From Lachnospiraceae bacterium (GTDB taxonomy: Bacteria > Bacillota > Clostridia > Lachnospirales > Lachnospiraceae), in the NCBI GenBank assembly GCA_024691305.1, contig JAILNS010000015.1, positions 1-64,000 on the forward strand: a stretch of 64,000 nt of DNA, written 5' to 3'. The stretch's first letter is position 1, and the number at the start of each line of letters is the position of its first letter. Positions 31,741-41,760 of this stretch are shown one piece after another. A program made the position numbers and the translations under genes. Below the pieces are notes generated by a model. That model saw nothing but the letters and a program-made list of their open reading frames with translations. It did no database searches and was not told the origin of the DNA.

Positions 31741-31775
31741 AGACCTCCGGAAAGTTGTCCGGAGGTCTGTTTTTG
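31741..31775 (+). terminator. Intrinsic terminator
   Basis: AGACCTCCGGA-aagttg-TCCGGAGGTCT + GTTTTTG. Confidence 0.9.
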
Positions 31776-31822
31776 TGTTAGAATATTCCCTGTATGTTAA
31801 GCATATTGAGGAGGATGAAAAT

Positions 31823-32848
31823 ATGCCAAAAGATCCCAATATATTTGATCAGAATCCGGTTTCAAAATTTAATGCCGGAAAGATAGGACGTACCTTTGGA
31901 CTTATTGTGCTTGGCGTTGTGATCGCATCTATGATCTTCAGGTGCTTTTACAGTGTTGACGAACAGAGCAATGCCGTCGTAACACAGTTTGGACGGGTTG
32001 TACGTGTAGATACCGCGGGCTTTTATTTTAAGGCTCCCTGGCAGAATGTTAATCAGGTGGATATGACAACACACGGTACAAGTATAGGTTATATAATCGA
32101 CGGTGATTCCCAGAAAGGTTCATATGATGTGGATGCTGATGATGCCATCATGATCACATCCGATTTTAACCTGCTTGATATCGATTTTTATATTGAATAC
32201 AGGGTGTCAGATCCCATTGCCTATGTGTATAACGCTGAGGATCCCGAAGGGGTTCTGAGAAATATCGCACTCGCCAACATAAGGACCATGGTTTCCAACT
32301 ATACAGTTGATGAAGCAATGACTACCGGAAAGGGACAACTGCAGGGCGATATCAAGGAAGCAATACTCAGTTCTCTGAGCAATCATGAGATAGGTCTGAC
32401 GGTAGTTAATATCACCATACAGGATTCAAATCCCCCTACGGATACGATCTCTGCAGCATTTAAGGCTGTTGAAACTGCCAAGCAGGGTGCGGATACCGCA
32501 ATGAATCAGGCATATCAGTATCAGAACCAGCAGATCCCTTCGGCAGAAGCTAATGCGGATGCGATCATCCAGAAGGCCAATGCTTATAAGGAAGCCAGAA
32601 TCGCCGAAGCAGAGGGCCAGGTTGCCAGATTCAATGATATGTATGAGGAATACAAAAAATTCCCTACGATCACCAAGAAGAGAATTTTCTTTGAGAAGAT
32701 GGAAGAGATACTTCCGGATCTTAAGGTCATCATAACGGACGGAGATACGCAGACCATGCTTCCGCTTGAAAGTTTTATGGGCAGTGATGAATCTACAGAT
32801 GCAGGAAGCGCGGATTCTTATGCGACGAGCACTACAGGGGAGGAGTGA
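31823..32848 (+). CDS. hflK: FtsH protease activity modulator HflK
   Basis: Band7/SPFH: VDEQSNAVVTQFGRVVRVDTAGFYFKAPWQ...; ATG at 31823 with gaggagg RBS. Confidence 0.9.
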   Translation: MPKDPNIFDQNPVSKFNAGKIGRTFGLIVLGVVIASMIFRCFYSVDEQSNAVVTQFGRVVRVDTAGFYFKAPWQNVNQVDMTTHGTSIGYIIDGDSQKGSYDVDADDAIMITSDFNLLDIDFYIEYRVSDPIAYVYNAEDPEGVLRNIALANIRTMVSNYTVDEAMTTGKGQLQGDIKEAILSSLSNHEIGLTVVNITIQDSNPPTDTISAAFKAVETAKQGADTAMNQAYQYQNQQIPSAEANADAIIQKANAYKEARIAEAEGQVARFNDMYEEYKKFPTITKKRIFFEKMEEILPDLKVIITDGDTQTMLPLESFMGSDESTDAGSADSYATSTTGEE

Positions 32849-32852
32849 TATT

Positions 32853-33722
32853 ATGAAAAAGATAAGCAAGATTTCCATAATCGTGATCCTGGCCGTAGTA
32901 GCTTTGATCATATTTATGTCCGCAACCTTCAGCGTTTCAACGAATCAGGCTGCACTTATAGTAAGACTTGGAAAGATACAAAGAGTAGAGAGTAATACCG
33001 GTCTTCATTTAAGAACTCCTTTTGTTGAAGATGTCATCAAGGTGTATACAGGTGACTATCTTTATGATATTCCCACGTCCGATGTTATCACATCCGATAA
33101 GAAATCCATGATAGCGGACGATTATGTTATCTGGTCGGTTACCGATCCCGTTAAATACTATCAGACACTCGGCGCAGTAAAGGGTAGAGCGGAAGAACGT
33201 ATCGAGGCGGCTGTATATAATGCTACCAAGAATACGATCTCATCCATGACACAGGAAAATATCATAGCTGCCAGGGGTAATGAACTTACCAGGATGATAA
33301 CAAACGAGTCAAATACAGACATATCCCAATACGGAGTTGTGATAGAACTTGCCGAGATCAAGGCTCTTGATCTTCCCGACGATAATAAGGAAGCCGTATA
33401 TGAGCGTATGATATCCGAGAGAAATAATATTGCTGCAGGATATACGGCACAGGGGCAGGCCGATGCTCAGAAGATAAGAAATGATACCGACAGACAGGTA
33501 TCGGTAATCACGGCAAACGCCGAAAAAGAAGCTGCCAAGCTGGAGGCTGAAGGCGAGGCCGAATACATGAGGATTCTGTCCGATGCATATAAAGACGAGG
33601 AAAAAGCAGAGTTTTATAACTTCTTAAGAAGTATGGATGCACTTGATGCTCTTTCGGGAGGAAACAAGACTCTGATACTTGATAAAGAGTCTGAATTTGC
33701 CAGGATCCTTTATGGTGAATAA
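32853..33722 (+). CDS. hflC: Protease modulator HflC
   Basis: VSTNQAALIVRLGKIQRVESNTGLHLRTPFVEDV; ATG at 32853 chosen over track start. Confidence 0.9.
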   Translation: MKKISKISIIVILAVVALIIFMSATFSVSTNQAALIVRLGKIQRVESNTGLHLRTPFVEDVIKVYTGDYLYDIPTSDVITSDKKSMIADDYVIWSVTDPVKYYQTLGAVKGRAEERIEAAVYNATKNTISSMTQENIIAARGNELTRMITNESNTDISQYGVVIELAEIKALDLPDDNKEAVYERMISERNNIAAGYTAQGQADAQKIRNDTDRQVSVITANAEKEAAKLEAEGEAEYMRILSDAYKDEEKAEFYNFLRSMDALDALSGGNKTLILDKESEFARILYGE

Positions 33723-33790
33723 GACACAGATCTTTTAAACATAGAACAGATAAGATAACTAAATATTTAGCTTTATGCGATGATTTTGGG

Positions 33791-33819
33791 TTGAACAAAA
33801 GCAGCCGGGATAATATAAT
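33791..33819 (+). promoter_or_regulatory. Sigma-A type promoter driving ncRNA
   Basis: TTGAAC (33791-33796), 17-nt spacer, TATAAT (33814-33819). Confidence 0.75.
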
Positions 33820-33825
33820 TATATT

Positions 33826-34058
33826 AACCTGGAATGTGCGATAATTCCTGTATTTTTGAACCTACAATACTTTAAACGGGATTCCGATACACAGAGTTGG
33901 ATGTCAGGCCTACGTCGCGTAAGCGAAAAGCAGTGGAAGACAGAAAGTCTGTTGAGGTTGCCCACCTGGCTGATAGCTAGGAGTCAAAGAACAGGAACCG
34001 GCATCCCGGGGGTGAGAGTTACTATTCACTGTGAGTGTTGTGGATAGTAACCTTTTTT
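33826..34058 (+). ncRNA. Structured non-coding RNA, 6S RNA (ssrS) candidate
   Basis: Own promoter, no convincing ORF, long-range closing stem GGGAT-TCCG / CGG-CATCCC (about 33889 to 34008), strong 3' terminator GTTACTAT...ATAGTAAC + T6. 6S identity is inference. Confidence 0.55.
34018..34058 (+). terminator. Terminator of the ncRNA
   Basis: GTTACTATTCAC...GTGGATAGTAAC followed by CTTTTTT. Confidence 0.85.
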
Positions 34059-34062
34059 GTGT

Positions 34063-34896
34063 ATGAAAAAAACCAGAAAAATATATGGATTTATAAATAA
34101 CTTATCTTTGGCTTTTGGCAGAAAGAATGTTTCGGATTTTGCGGCTAGTGCTGCATTCTTTCTGTTCTTGTCGCTTATACCTCTTATGATACTTGTCTTC
34201 TCGATCATACCGTATACATTTGTGACCGAAGAGATGCTGATAAATCTGGTGGTTCAGTTTATGCCTGCGGCAATACAGCATTTTGTTATAGGTATAATAA
34301 GTGAGATATATGCCAGCTCGGCAGGAGTCCTTACTGTTTCGATAGTTGTTACACTATGGTCTGCAGGTAAGGGGATGCAGTCCCTTATACGAGGCTTAAA
34401 TGTCATATACGAGATAGAGGAGAACCGGAGTTTCCTGGTTTTGCGAGCCATTGCCTGTATATATACGGTCATTATGATGGCTGCCGTTATCATCATGATG
34501 GGTTTACTTATGTTCGGACGTTTGATACTGAATATTATCCTAAGGCATTTTCCCCAGATACAGGAACTTAGCGATAAGATCCTGTCTTTAAGATATCCTG
34601 TGTCGATAGTGGTACTGATAATCATATTCACGGCTTTTTACTGTCTGGTTCCCAGCAAAAAGCAGCGTTTTACCAAACAACTTCCCGGTGCTGTCTTTTC
34701 GGGTATAGTATGGTCGGTCGCTTCGGGAGTGTTTTCGGTATATCTTAATATGTTTGACGGCTTTTCCACATACGGAAGTATGGCGACGATCATTATTTTC
34801 ATGTTTTATATGTACATGATGATGTATATTATATTAATGGGCGCTTTCATAAATCACTGGCTGGGGCGCACAGACAATCAAACTTCCGCAGCTTAG
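34063..34896 (+). CDS. YihY/BrkB family membrane protein
   Basis: FAASAAFFLFLSLIPLMILVFSIIPY ... ASGVFSVYLNMFDGFSTYGSMATIIIFMFYMYMMMYIILMGAFIN. Confidence 0.88.
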   Translation: MKKTRKIYGFINNLSLAFGRKNVSDFAASAAFFLFLSLIPLMILVFSIIPYTFVTEEMLINLVVQFMPAAIQHFVIGIISEIYASSAGVLTVSIVVTLWSAGKGMQSLIRGLNVIYEIEENRSFLVLRAIACIYTVIMMAAVIIMMGLLMFGRLILNIILRHFPQIQELSDKILSLRYPVSIVVLIIIFTAFYCLVPSKKQRFTKQLPGAVFSGIVWSVASGVFSVYLNMFDGFSTYGSMATIIIFMFYMYMMMYIILMGAFINHWLGRTDNQTSAA

Positions 34897-34917
34897 CGGA
34901 TAAAGGAGCAATTACTT

Positions 34918-35979
34918 ATGAAAGAAAGAATTGACAAGCTTGGAGCACAGTTTAGTGAGGCATTGGCCAAGGTTTCGGACACGGAAGCACTTGAAAACTT
35001 GCGTCTGGAATTTATGAGCAAAAAAGGATATGTCTCCGATCTCATGAAAGAACTTGGCAAGGTTCCCAATGAGCAGAAAAAAGAAGTCGGACAGATGATC
35101 AACTCGTTTAAGCAGGAGATCACTGAAAGGTTTGACACGAAAAAAGAGGAACTTGTAAAACTTCAGGAACAGATGCTCATAGAATCGGCAGAAAGCTATG
35201 ATGAGTCGCTTCCGACAGATTATCCCTGTGGTTCATATCATCCCATAACCCTGGTTCAGAGAGAACTTGAGGATATATTTGAGTCTATGGGATTCGATAT
35301 AGAAGATTACAGCGAAGTTGTTACCGATTTTGAGTGCTTTGAGGGAGTTAATATTCCCAAATTCCATCCCGCACGTGACATGCAGGATACATATTATCTT
35401 ACCAGTGCAAATCAGCTTCTTAAGTCTCATACATCTGCTGCACAGAATGCCATCTTACGTAAATACGGCGATGCTCTTAAAAAAGACGGACGTCCCATAA
35501 GAGCGGTCTTCCCGGGAAGATGTTTCAGAAACGAAGCTGTTGATGCTTCACACGATAATACTTTCTTCCAGATGGAAGGAGTAATGGTAGATAAGGATAT
35601 ATCCATTTCAAATCTTATTTATTTCATGAAGACCATGCTCTCCGAAGTGTTCGGAAGAGAAGTTACGGTTCGTCTTCGTCCGGGCTTTTTCCCTTTTGTG
35701 GAACCCGGATTTGAGCTTGATATCAAATGCTTAAACTGTGGCGGAACAGGATGTCCTTCATGCGGCAATTCAGGATGGCTTGAACTTTGCCCCTGCGGAA
35801 TGATACATCCCAACGTACTTAAACTCGGCGGAATAAACACGGATGATGATCCGTTTGAATATACCGGTTTTGCTTTCGGACTCGGACTTACGCGTCTTGC
35901 GATGATGAAATACGGTGTAAAGGATATCAGGACATTCAATGACTGTGACCTTAATGCGTTGTCACAGTTCATAGGCTGA
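34918..35979 (+). CDS. pheS: Phenylalanyl-tRNA synthetase alpha subunit
   Basis: HPITLVQRELEDIFESMGF, HTSAAQNAILR, FRNEAVDASHDNTFFQMEG, GFAFGLGLTRLAMMKYGV. Confidence 0.96.
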   Translation: MKERIDKLGAQFSEALAKVSDTEALENLRLEFMSKKGYVSDLMKELGKVPNEQKKEVGQMINSFKQEITERFDTKKEELVKLQEQMLIESAESYDESLPTDYPCGSYHPITLVQRELEDIFESMGFDIEDYSEVVTDFECFEGVNIPKFHPARDMQDTYYLTSANQLLKSHTSAAQNAILRKYGDALKKDGRPIRAVFPGRCFRNEAVDASHDNTFFQMEGVMVDKDISISNLIYFMKTMLSEVFGREVTVRLRPGFFPFVEPGFELDIKCLNCGGTGCPSCGNSGWLELCPCGMIHPNVLKLGGINTDDDPFEYTGFAFGLGLTRLAMMKYGVKDIRTFNDCDLNALSQFIG

Positions 35980-36010
35980 CAGGATAAGCTAAAAGAGGAG
36001 ATATAAAACC

Positions 36011-38377
36011 ATGTATGTTTCAATGAATTGGATCAAAGATTTCGTCGATCTTGACGGAGAGGATATAGAGCAGCTGATACAGAGATTTACATTATCGACT
36101 GCGGAAGTTGAAGGAATTGAGTTTAAAGGCCGTAACGTTAAGGATGTGGTGGTAGGAGAGATCGTTTCGTGTGAAGATCATCCTGATTCCGACCATCTTC
36201 ATGTTCTAAAAGTAGATGCGGGAGATCAGGTTTATGATGTGGTGTGCGGAGCACCCAATGCACGCCTTGGTATCAAGACTGCTTTTGTAAAAGTCGGCGG
36301 ACAGGTCGGAGACATGAAGATCAAGGCTGCTAAACTTCGTGGGGTCGAATCTTTCGGTATGTGCTGTTCCGCAAAGGAACTTGGTATATCGGATGATCAT
36401 TCCGGGATAATGGAGATCGATCCGTCGTATGCAAACGGAACCGATCTTAAGACCATATATCCGGTAGATGACGTTATATTTGAAGTTGATAACAAGTCTC
36501 TTACCAACCGTCCCGATCTTTGGGGACATTACGGGATGGCAAGAGAATTTGCCGCACTTACCGGTAAGACATTAAAAGAACTTCCCGTTAAGGAAAGTGA
36601 TTATACCGGTGATGCCGAGGTTCCCGTAGAGATAAGGAACAAGGATCTGGTATTCAGATATTCATCGGTAAGGATTGAGAATATCACCAAAAACGTCAGT
36701 CCCGTTGAAATGCAGGTACGTCTGTATTATTGCGGCATGAGGGCAATAAATCTTCTTGCGGATATAACAAACTATATAATGCTCGAACTCGGTCAGCCTA
36801 TGCATGCTTTTAACGGTGACAAGATGAGTAAGATAGTTGTAGATACTCCGAAAGAAGATATGAAGTTTACAACTCTTGACGGACAGGAGAGAGATATAAC
36901 TACCGATACACTTATGATCTGGGACGGAGATGTTCCTACCGGTATAGCCGGCATCATGGGCGGACTTGATTCCGAGATCGTTGACGATACTCATTCCGTA
37001 ATGCTTGAGTCAGCCAATTTTGACGGAGTATCTATTAGAAAAAGTGCATCACGTATGGGTCTTAGGACCGATGCTTCCGCCAGATATGAAAAGACTTTGG
37101 ATCCCGAGATGACTATGACGGCTGTCAAGAGATTCATCAGGCTTTTGTTTGATGCGGATCCCGGAATGAAGTGCACTACAAACATAACTGATATATATGT
37201 TAAGAAGTACCCGGAACTTACGGTATCTTTTGACAAGAAGTTTATAGACAGATACACCGGAATAGATATCAGTTCGGATCAGATCGAAAAAACTCTTACA
37301 AATCTCGGATTTGCGATCACAAGAAACGGAGATGATTTTAAGGCAGGTATACCTTCGTGGAGAGCTACCAAGGATGTATCCATGAAGGCGGACATAGTTG
37401 AAGAGATCACCCGTATCTATGGTTATGATAACTTTGAGATCAAGACCACATTAAGTCCTATCATTCCTGCAAAGACCACCGTACGAAGATCTGAAGAAGA
37501 CCGTATAAAGGATCTGCTCGTAAAGACATATAAATGCCATGAGATCCACACACGTGTATGGTGTGATCCCGACGCAATGAAGGATCTTGGTCTTACACCC
37601 GAGGATAATGTTAAGCTGCTTCAGGCTTCCGAGGAAAAAGGAACCGGTATCTTACGTACCTCAATGATGGAATGTTTGCTGCCTGCAGTTAAGCAGAACA
37701 TGAACTTTGCAACAGAGTATGGCATATTCGAGATCGGACGTACATTCAAAGGAACAAAAGAAGACGGTACAGCCGATGAACACAGGAATATGGCTCTTTG
37801 TCTATACAGTAAGGACAGAAGTGAGAAAACGCTGTATGTTGAAGCTGTTCAGATAGTTAATGCCATTGTTTCACAGCTCAAGCACAAAAAGGCCGCATAT
37901 GCAAAGACAGAGTGTTCACATGCATGGCAGCACCCCAAGAATACCGCAAATATTCTGGCAGACGGTAAGGTTATAGGTGTTCTCAATACCCTTTATCCCA
38001 GTGTCCGTACCAAAATAGCCAAGAATGCATATGTTGTATGTATTGAGATAGATATGGATGCACTGCTTGAAGTACCGGCTGCAGAACTTGAATACGCTCA
38101 ACCCAGTATATATCCTACAGTGGATTATGACTTAAGTCTTGTTATACCTGAGGGTATAAGATTTGAGAGCATAGAAAAGTGCTGGAATGATCTTAAGATC
38201 AAGGAACTTAATAAGGTTTCCGTGATCGATATGTATGAGGCTTTGGATATAAAGAGTATCGCTGTAAGATTTTCTTTTGTCGCTCCGGACAGAACGCTTA
38301 CAGGTGAAGAAGTACAGGGCAATATGGACAGGATAATAGAGAATCTGTCCAAACTTAACGTAAACCTTAAGGCGTGA
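36011..38377 (+). CDS. pheT: Phenylalanyl-tRNA synthetase beta subunit
   Basis: MYVSMNWIKDFVDLDG..., tRNA-binding EMAP-like domain, B3/B4, FDX-ACB C-terminus. Confidence 0.96.
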   Translation: MYVSMNWIKDFVDLDGEDIEQLIQRFTLSTAEVEGIEFKGRNVKDVVVGEIVSCEDHPDSDHLHVLKVDAGDQVYDVVCGAPNARLGIKTAFVKVGGQVGDMKIKAAKLRGVESFGMCCSAKELGISDDHSGIMEIDPSYANGTDLKTIYPVDDVIFEVDNKSLTNRPDLWGHYGMAREFAALTGKTLKELPVKESDYTGDAEVPVEIRNKDLVFRYSSVRIENITKNVSPVEMQVRLYYCGMRAINLLADITNYIMLELGQPMHAFNGDKMSKIVVDTPKEDMKFTTLDGQERDITTDTLMIWDGDVPTGIAGIMGGLDSEIVDDTHSVMLESANFDGVSIRKSASRMGLRTDASARYEKTLDPEMTMTAVKRFIRLLFDADPGMKCTTNITDIYVKKYPELTVSFDKKFIDRYTGIDISSDQIEKTLTNLGFAITRNGDDFKAGIPSWRATKDVSMKADIVEEITRIYGYDNFEIKTTLSPIIPAKTTVRRSEEDRIKDLLVKTYKCHEIHTRVWCDPDAMKDLGLTPEDNVKLLQASEEKGTGILRTSMMECLLPAVKQNMNFATEYGIFEIGRTFKGTKEDGTADEHRNMALCLYSKDRSEKTLYVEAVQIVNAIVSQLKHKKAAYAKTECSHAWQHPKNTANILADGKVIGVLNTLYPSVRTKIAKNAYVVCIEIDMDALLEVPAAELEYAQPSIYPTVDYDLSLVIPEGIRFESIEKCWNDLKIKELNKVSVIDMYEALDIKSIAVRFSFVAPDRTLTGEEVQGNMDRIIENLSKLNVNLKA

Positions 38378-38403
38378 TAAGTTAAAACAGAAAGAGGCAG
38401 GAT

Positions 38404-39831
38404 ATGGAAACAAAGAATGCATGGGAAACATATGACAAAAAGACAATGAAGCAGGTTGAGAAACTCTCTGTGGACTATATCGATTTTATCAGTGAGTGTA
38501 AGACCGAACGAGAGTGCACCGACAGGATAGTCAATATCATTGAGGCTGCAGGATATCGCGAGTTAAACGAACTTATCGACAAGGGAACCAAGCTAAAAGC
38601 CGGAGATAAGGTATACAGCGTTCAGATGAACAAATCGGTGGTCATGTTCAAGATCGGCAAAAGACCGCTCACCCATGGTTTAAATATCTTGGGCGCACAT
38701 ATAGATTCCCCGAGACTTGATATCAAGCAGAATCCTTTGTATGAGGATACCGGAGTTGCATACCTTGACACTCATTATTACGGCGGTGTCAAGAAATACC
38801 AGTGGGTTACCATACCGCTTGCACTTCACGGAGTAGTTGTAAAAAAAGACGGTACGACAATAGAACTGAATATCGGTGAGGAACCTGAAGATCCGGTATT
38901 CTTTGTATCAGACCTTCTTATACATCTTGCGGCAGATCAGCTTGAGAAAAAAGGCTCCAAGGTTATCGAGGGTGAAGCGCTTGATATCATCATAGGCAGC
39001 AAGCCCCTTGTTATTAATGACAAAAAGGACAAGTCAAAAGGAACTGAATCAAAAGAAAAACCCAAAGATCCGGTCAAAGCCGGAATCATTAAGATACTTA
39101 AGGATGAGTATGATTTTGAAGAAGAGGATTTCCTTTCTGCGGAACTTGAGGTAGTTCCCGCCGGCCGCGCAAGAGAAGCAGGATTTGACAGAAGTCTTAT
39201 CTTAGGCTACGGACATGATGATAGAGTATGTGCATATCCTTCCATGCTTGCGATGCTTGAGATCGGAGATGTTGATAAATGCGCATGCTGTATTCTTGTG
39301 GATAAAGAAGAGATCGGATCGGTCGGTGCAACGGGTATGCGTTCTCATTTCTTTGAAAATGCGGTATCCGAGGTAATGGAACTTACGGAAGGCTTTTCGG
39401 AACTCAAACTTAAGAGAGCACTTGCCGCATCCTGTATGTTAAGTTCGGATGTCAGCGCTGCTTTCGATCCTACTTATGCTTCCGCATTTGACAAGAAAAA
39501 TGCAGCTCATTTAGGACACGGACTTGTATTTAACAAATTTACCGGAGCAAGAGGAAAGTCCGGCTCGAACGATGCCAATGCGGAATATATCGCTCACTTG
39601 AGAGATATCCTTGATAAAAAGGGAGTTGCATATCAGACGGCGGAACTTGGCAAGGTCGATCAGGGAGGCGGTGGAACGATAGCTTATATCCTTGCGCTTT
39701 ACGGTATGAATGTTATCGATTCGGGCGTAGCTGTCCTTAATATGCATGCACCATGGGAGGCAATAAGCAAATGCGATCTGTATGAATCTCTTCAGGGATA
39801 TATCGCATTTCTTGAGTGCGCCGGAATGTAA
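38404..39831 (+). CDS. M18 family aminopeptidase
   Basis: GAHIDSPRLDIKQNPLYED, GHDDRVCAYPSMLAMLEI, VDKEEIGSVGATGM. Confidence 0.92.
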   Translation: METKNAWETYDKKTMKQVEKLSVDYIDFISECKTERECTDRIVNIIEAAGYRELNELIDKGTKLKAGDKVYSVQMNKSVVMFKIGKRPLTHGLNILGAHIDSPRLDIKQNPLYEDTGVAYLDTHYYGGVKKYQWVTIPLALHGVVVKKDGTTIELNIGEEPEDPVFFVSDLLIHLAADQLEKKGSKVIEGEALDIIIGSKPLVINDKKDKSKGTESKEKPKDPVKAGIIKILKDEYDFEEEDFLSAELEVVPAGRAREAGFDRSLILGYGHDDRVCAYPSMLAMLEIGDVDKCACCILVDKEEIGSVGATGMRSHFFENAVSEVMELTEGFSELKLKRALAASCMLSSDVSAAFDPTYASAFDKKNAAHLGHGLVFNKFTGARGKSGSNDANAEYIAHLRDILDKKGVAYQTAELGKVDQGGGGTIAYILALYGMNVIDSGVAVLNMHAPWEAISKCDLYESLQGYIAFLECAGM

Positions 39832-39847
39832 ATACGAAAGGTGATCA

Positions 39848-40807
39848 ATGGAGAAGAAATATGCGCTTTTGATAGATGCGGAAAATGCTGATATCAAATA
39901 TTTAAGCAATATATTAAAGGAACTTAAAACGTACGGGAATGTAACTTATAAGCGAATGTACGGAGATTTTACTTCCTCTTCGATGCGTGAGTGGAATCAT
40001 AAGGCTCTTGATTATTCAATAGTTCCGATACAGCAGCCGCATTATTCAAAATATAAGAATGCAGCTGATATCATGCTTGTCATAGATGCAATGGATATAA
40101 TGTATAACAGGACCGTGGACGGATTTTGTATAGTATCCAATGATTCTGATTATACAAGGCTTGTAAACCGTCTGTGTGAGGCAGGGTATGAGGTCATAGG
40201 TATGGGTTCGAGCAATGCCTCAAAGACACTCAAAGCTGCCTGTACCGAGTTTAAGAACCTTGAAAAGATATTCTCTGATGATCTGGATGTTTCCGATGTT
40301 AAGCCTGCTCCCGCAAAGAGGGGTAAGAAGGCTTTAGAGACATACGAAGATGAGGATAAGGGCGATACCATAACTACGATAGACGAGATAAGGCAGTCTG
40401 TCATGAATATTGTTCAAAAGGATGAAAAAGCCGGACTTGGCGGTATTAAATCCACATTACAGAGACAGTTTTCGGATTTTGATGAACGTAACTACGGTTT
40501 TACAACTATCCGTAAGTTCATTGAAAGCATGAAGGATTTCCAGCTTGTCCAGGAAGACAGTTCCCTGTATGTGACTCTCAAACATCCTGATATAGATGAA
40601 GATGAGGTCAATCAGTACATAAGGAGCCTTCTTTTCAAAAAGCCATATGAACTGGGCGATCTCTCCAATAAGGTACATGAGAAGTACACGGGATTTGATC
40701 CTAAGAGCTATGGATATAATCAGTTTGGCAAATTTGTTTCGAATATCGATGGGGTAGTTGTCGTAAGAGATGCTAACAACAGTGCGATAGCTAAGTTGGA
40801 AGATTAG
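39848..40807 (+). CDS. NYN (LabA/PIN-like) domain protein with OST-HTH/LOTUS repeats
   Basis: KKYALLIDAENADIKYLSNILKELKTYGNVTYKRMYGDF ... FCIVSNDSDYTRLVNRL; C-terminal GFTTIRKFIESMKDFQLVQ and GYNQFGKFVSNIDGVVVV. Confidence 0.85.
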   Translation: MEKKYALLIDAENADIKYLSNILKELKTYGNVTYKRMYGDFTSSSMREWNHKALDYSIVPIQQPHYSKYKNAADIMLVIDAMDIMYNRTVDGFCIVSNDSDYTRLVNRLCEAGYEVIGMGSSNASKTLKAACTEFKNLEKIFSDDLDVSDVKPAPAKRGKKALETYEDEDKGDTITTIDEIRQSVMNIVQKDEKAGLGGIKSTLQRQFSDFDERNYGFTTIRKFIESMKDFQLVQEDSSLYVTLKHPDIDEDEVNQYIRSLLFKKPYELGDLSNKVHEKYTGFDPKSYGYNQFGKFVSNIDGVVVVRDANNSAIAKLED

Positions 40808-40826
40808 TTTTTTCGGGGGATTACAG

Positions 40827-41747
40827 ATGGCATATAATACGATGTCTTTTGATGAGAGACTCTCAGAGAACATCAAGAATTATAGTCTGGATACACTTTA
40901 TGACGAAAATGAAGTTATGAGACTCATAAAGCATCTGGCCAGGTTTGCGGGAGTAGAACTGATGCTCACCGACAGACATGGCGAGAAGGCTCTTGTATGC
41001 GGCGATTTTTCACATTTTGAGATCGATGTGGTGGGAGACCCCGGACGGAAGGTGCGTGTCCAGAACAGGACCATAGCTCATCTTTATGTAAAAGAAGACA
41101 GTATCGATATTTCACGTCATGAGGAAATATGCGAACTTGTCGATGATCTTGTGGATCTGCTGGCTTATCTTGGCGAACAGGTATACAGATATAAGGAGTC
41201 ATCCATCTATATCGATGAACTTGAGGGACAGGTCAAAGATAAGATAGCCAGAAGGAGTGATACCGAGAAGACGGATCCTCTCACTGGTGTGTTTAACAAG
41301 ACATATTTTGATAAACGCGTATCGATAATAGACAGGTCGGAGGTGGCTCCGGTTGCCGTAATAGAAGCCAATATAAATGACTGGAAGATAGCAAACGATA
41401 ATTACGGCGATGAGGCTTCCGATAAACTGATAAAGATCATAGCTGACATCATAAAAAAAGAAGCTAAAGATGAGTATGTGATAGGAAGGATAGACGGGGA
41501 TGTATTCATAATCCTTATCCCGATCCCGGAAGACGGCGAAGCGGAAGATTATGTAAACCGCATTCAGAAAGCTTGTAACGATCACGAGGATCCGTATCTT
41601 ACACCTTCTATCGCATGCGGACTTGTATATAAGGAAAACGTGGAAGAGAAGATATATGATAAGATCTCCGATGCAGAGTACCTTATGTTTGAAAATAAAA
41701 TAGAAATAAAAGCCTCACCCGAATACCGGGCAAGGCTTGGTAAATGA
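40827..41747 (+). CDS. GGDEF-fold protein with degenerate signature
   Basis: TDPLTGVFNKTYFDKRV ... IGRIDGDVFIILIP. Confidence 0.8.
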   Translation: MAYNTMSFDERLSENIKNYSLDTLYDENEVMRLIKHLARFAGVELMLTDRHGEKALVCGDFSHFEIDVVGDPGRKVRVQNRTIAHLYVKEDSIDISRHEEICELVDDLVDLLAYLGEQVYRYKESSIYIDELEGQVKDKIARRSDTEKTDPLTGVFNKTYFDKRVSIIDRSEVAPVAVIEANINDWKIANDNYGDEASDKLIKIIADIIKKEAKDEYVIGRIDGDVFIILIPIPEDGEAEDYVNRIQKACNDHEDPYLTPSIACGLVYKENVEEKIYDKISDAEYLMFENKIEIKASPEYRARLGK

Positions 41748-41760
41748 TATATATTTATAT

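Noticed and set aside
33856-34047. 63-aa ORF in the track
   Set aside because: Lies inside the structured ncRNA with its own promoter and terminator; no RBS or protein-like composition.
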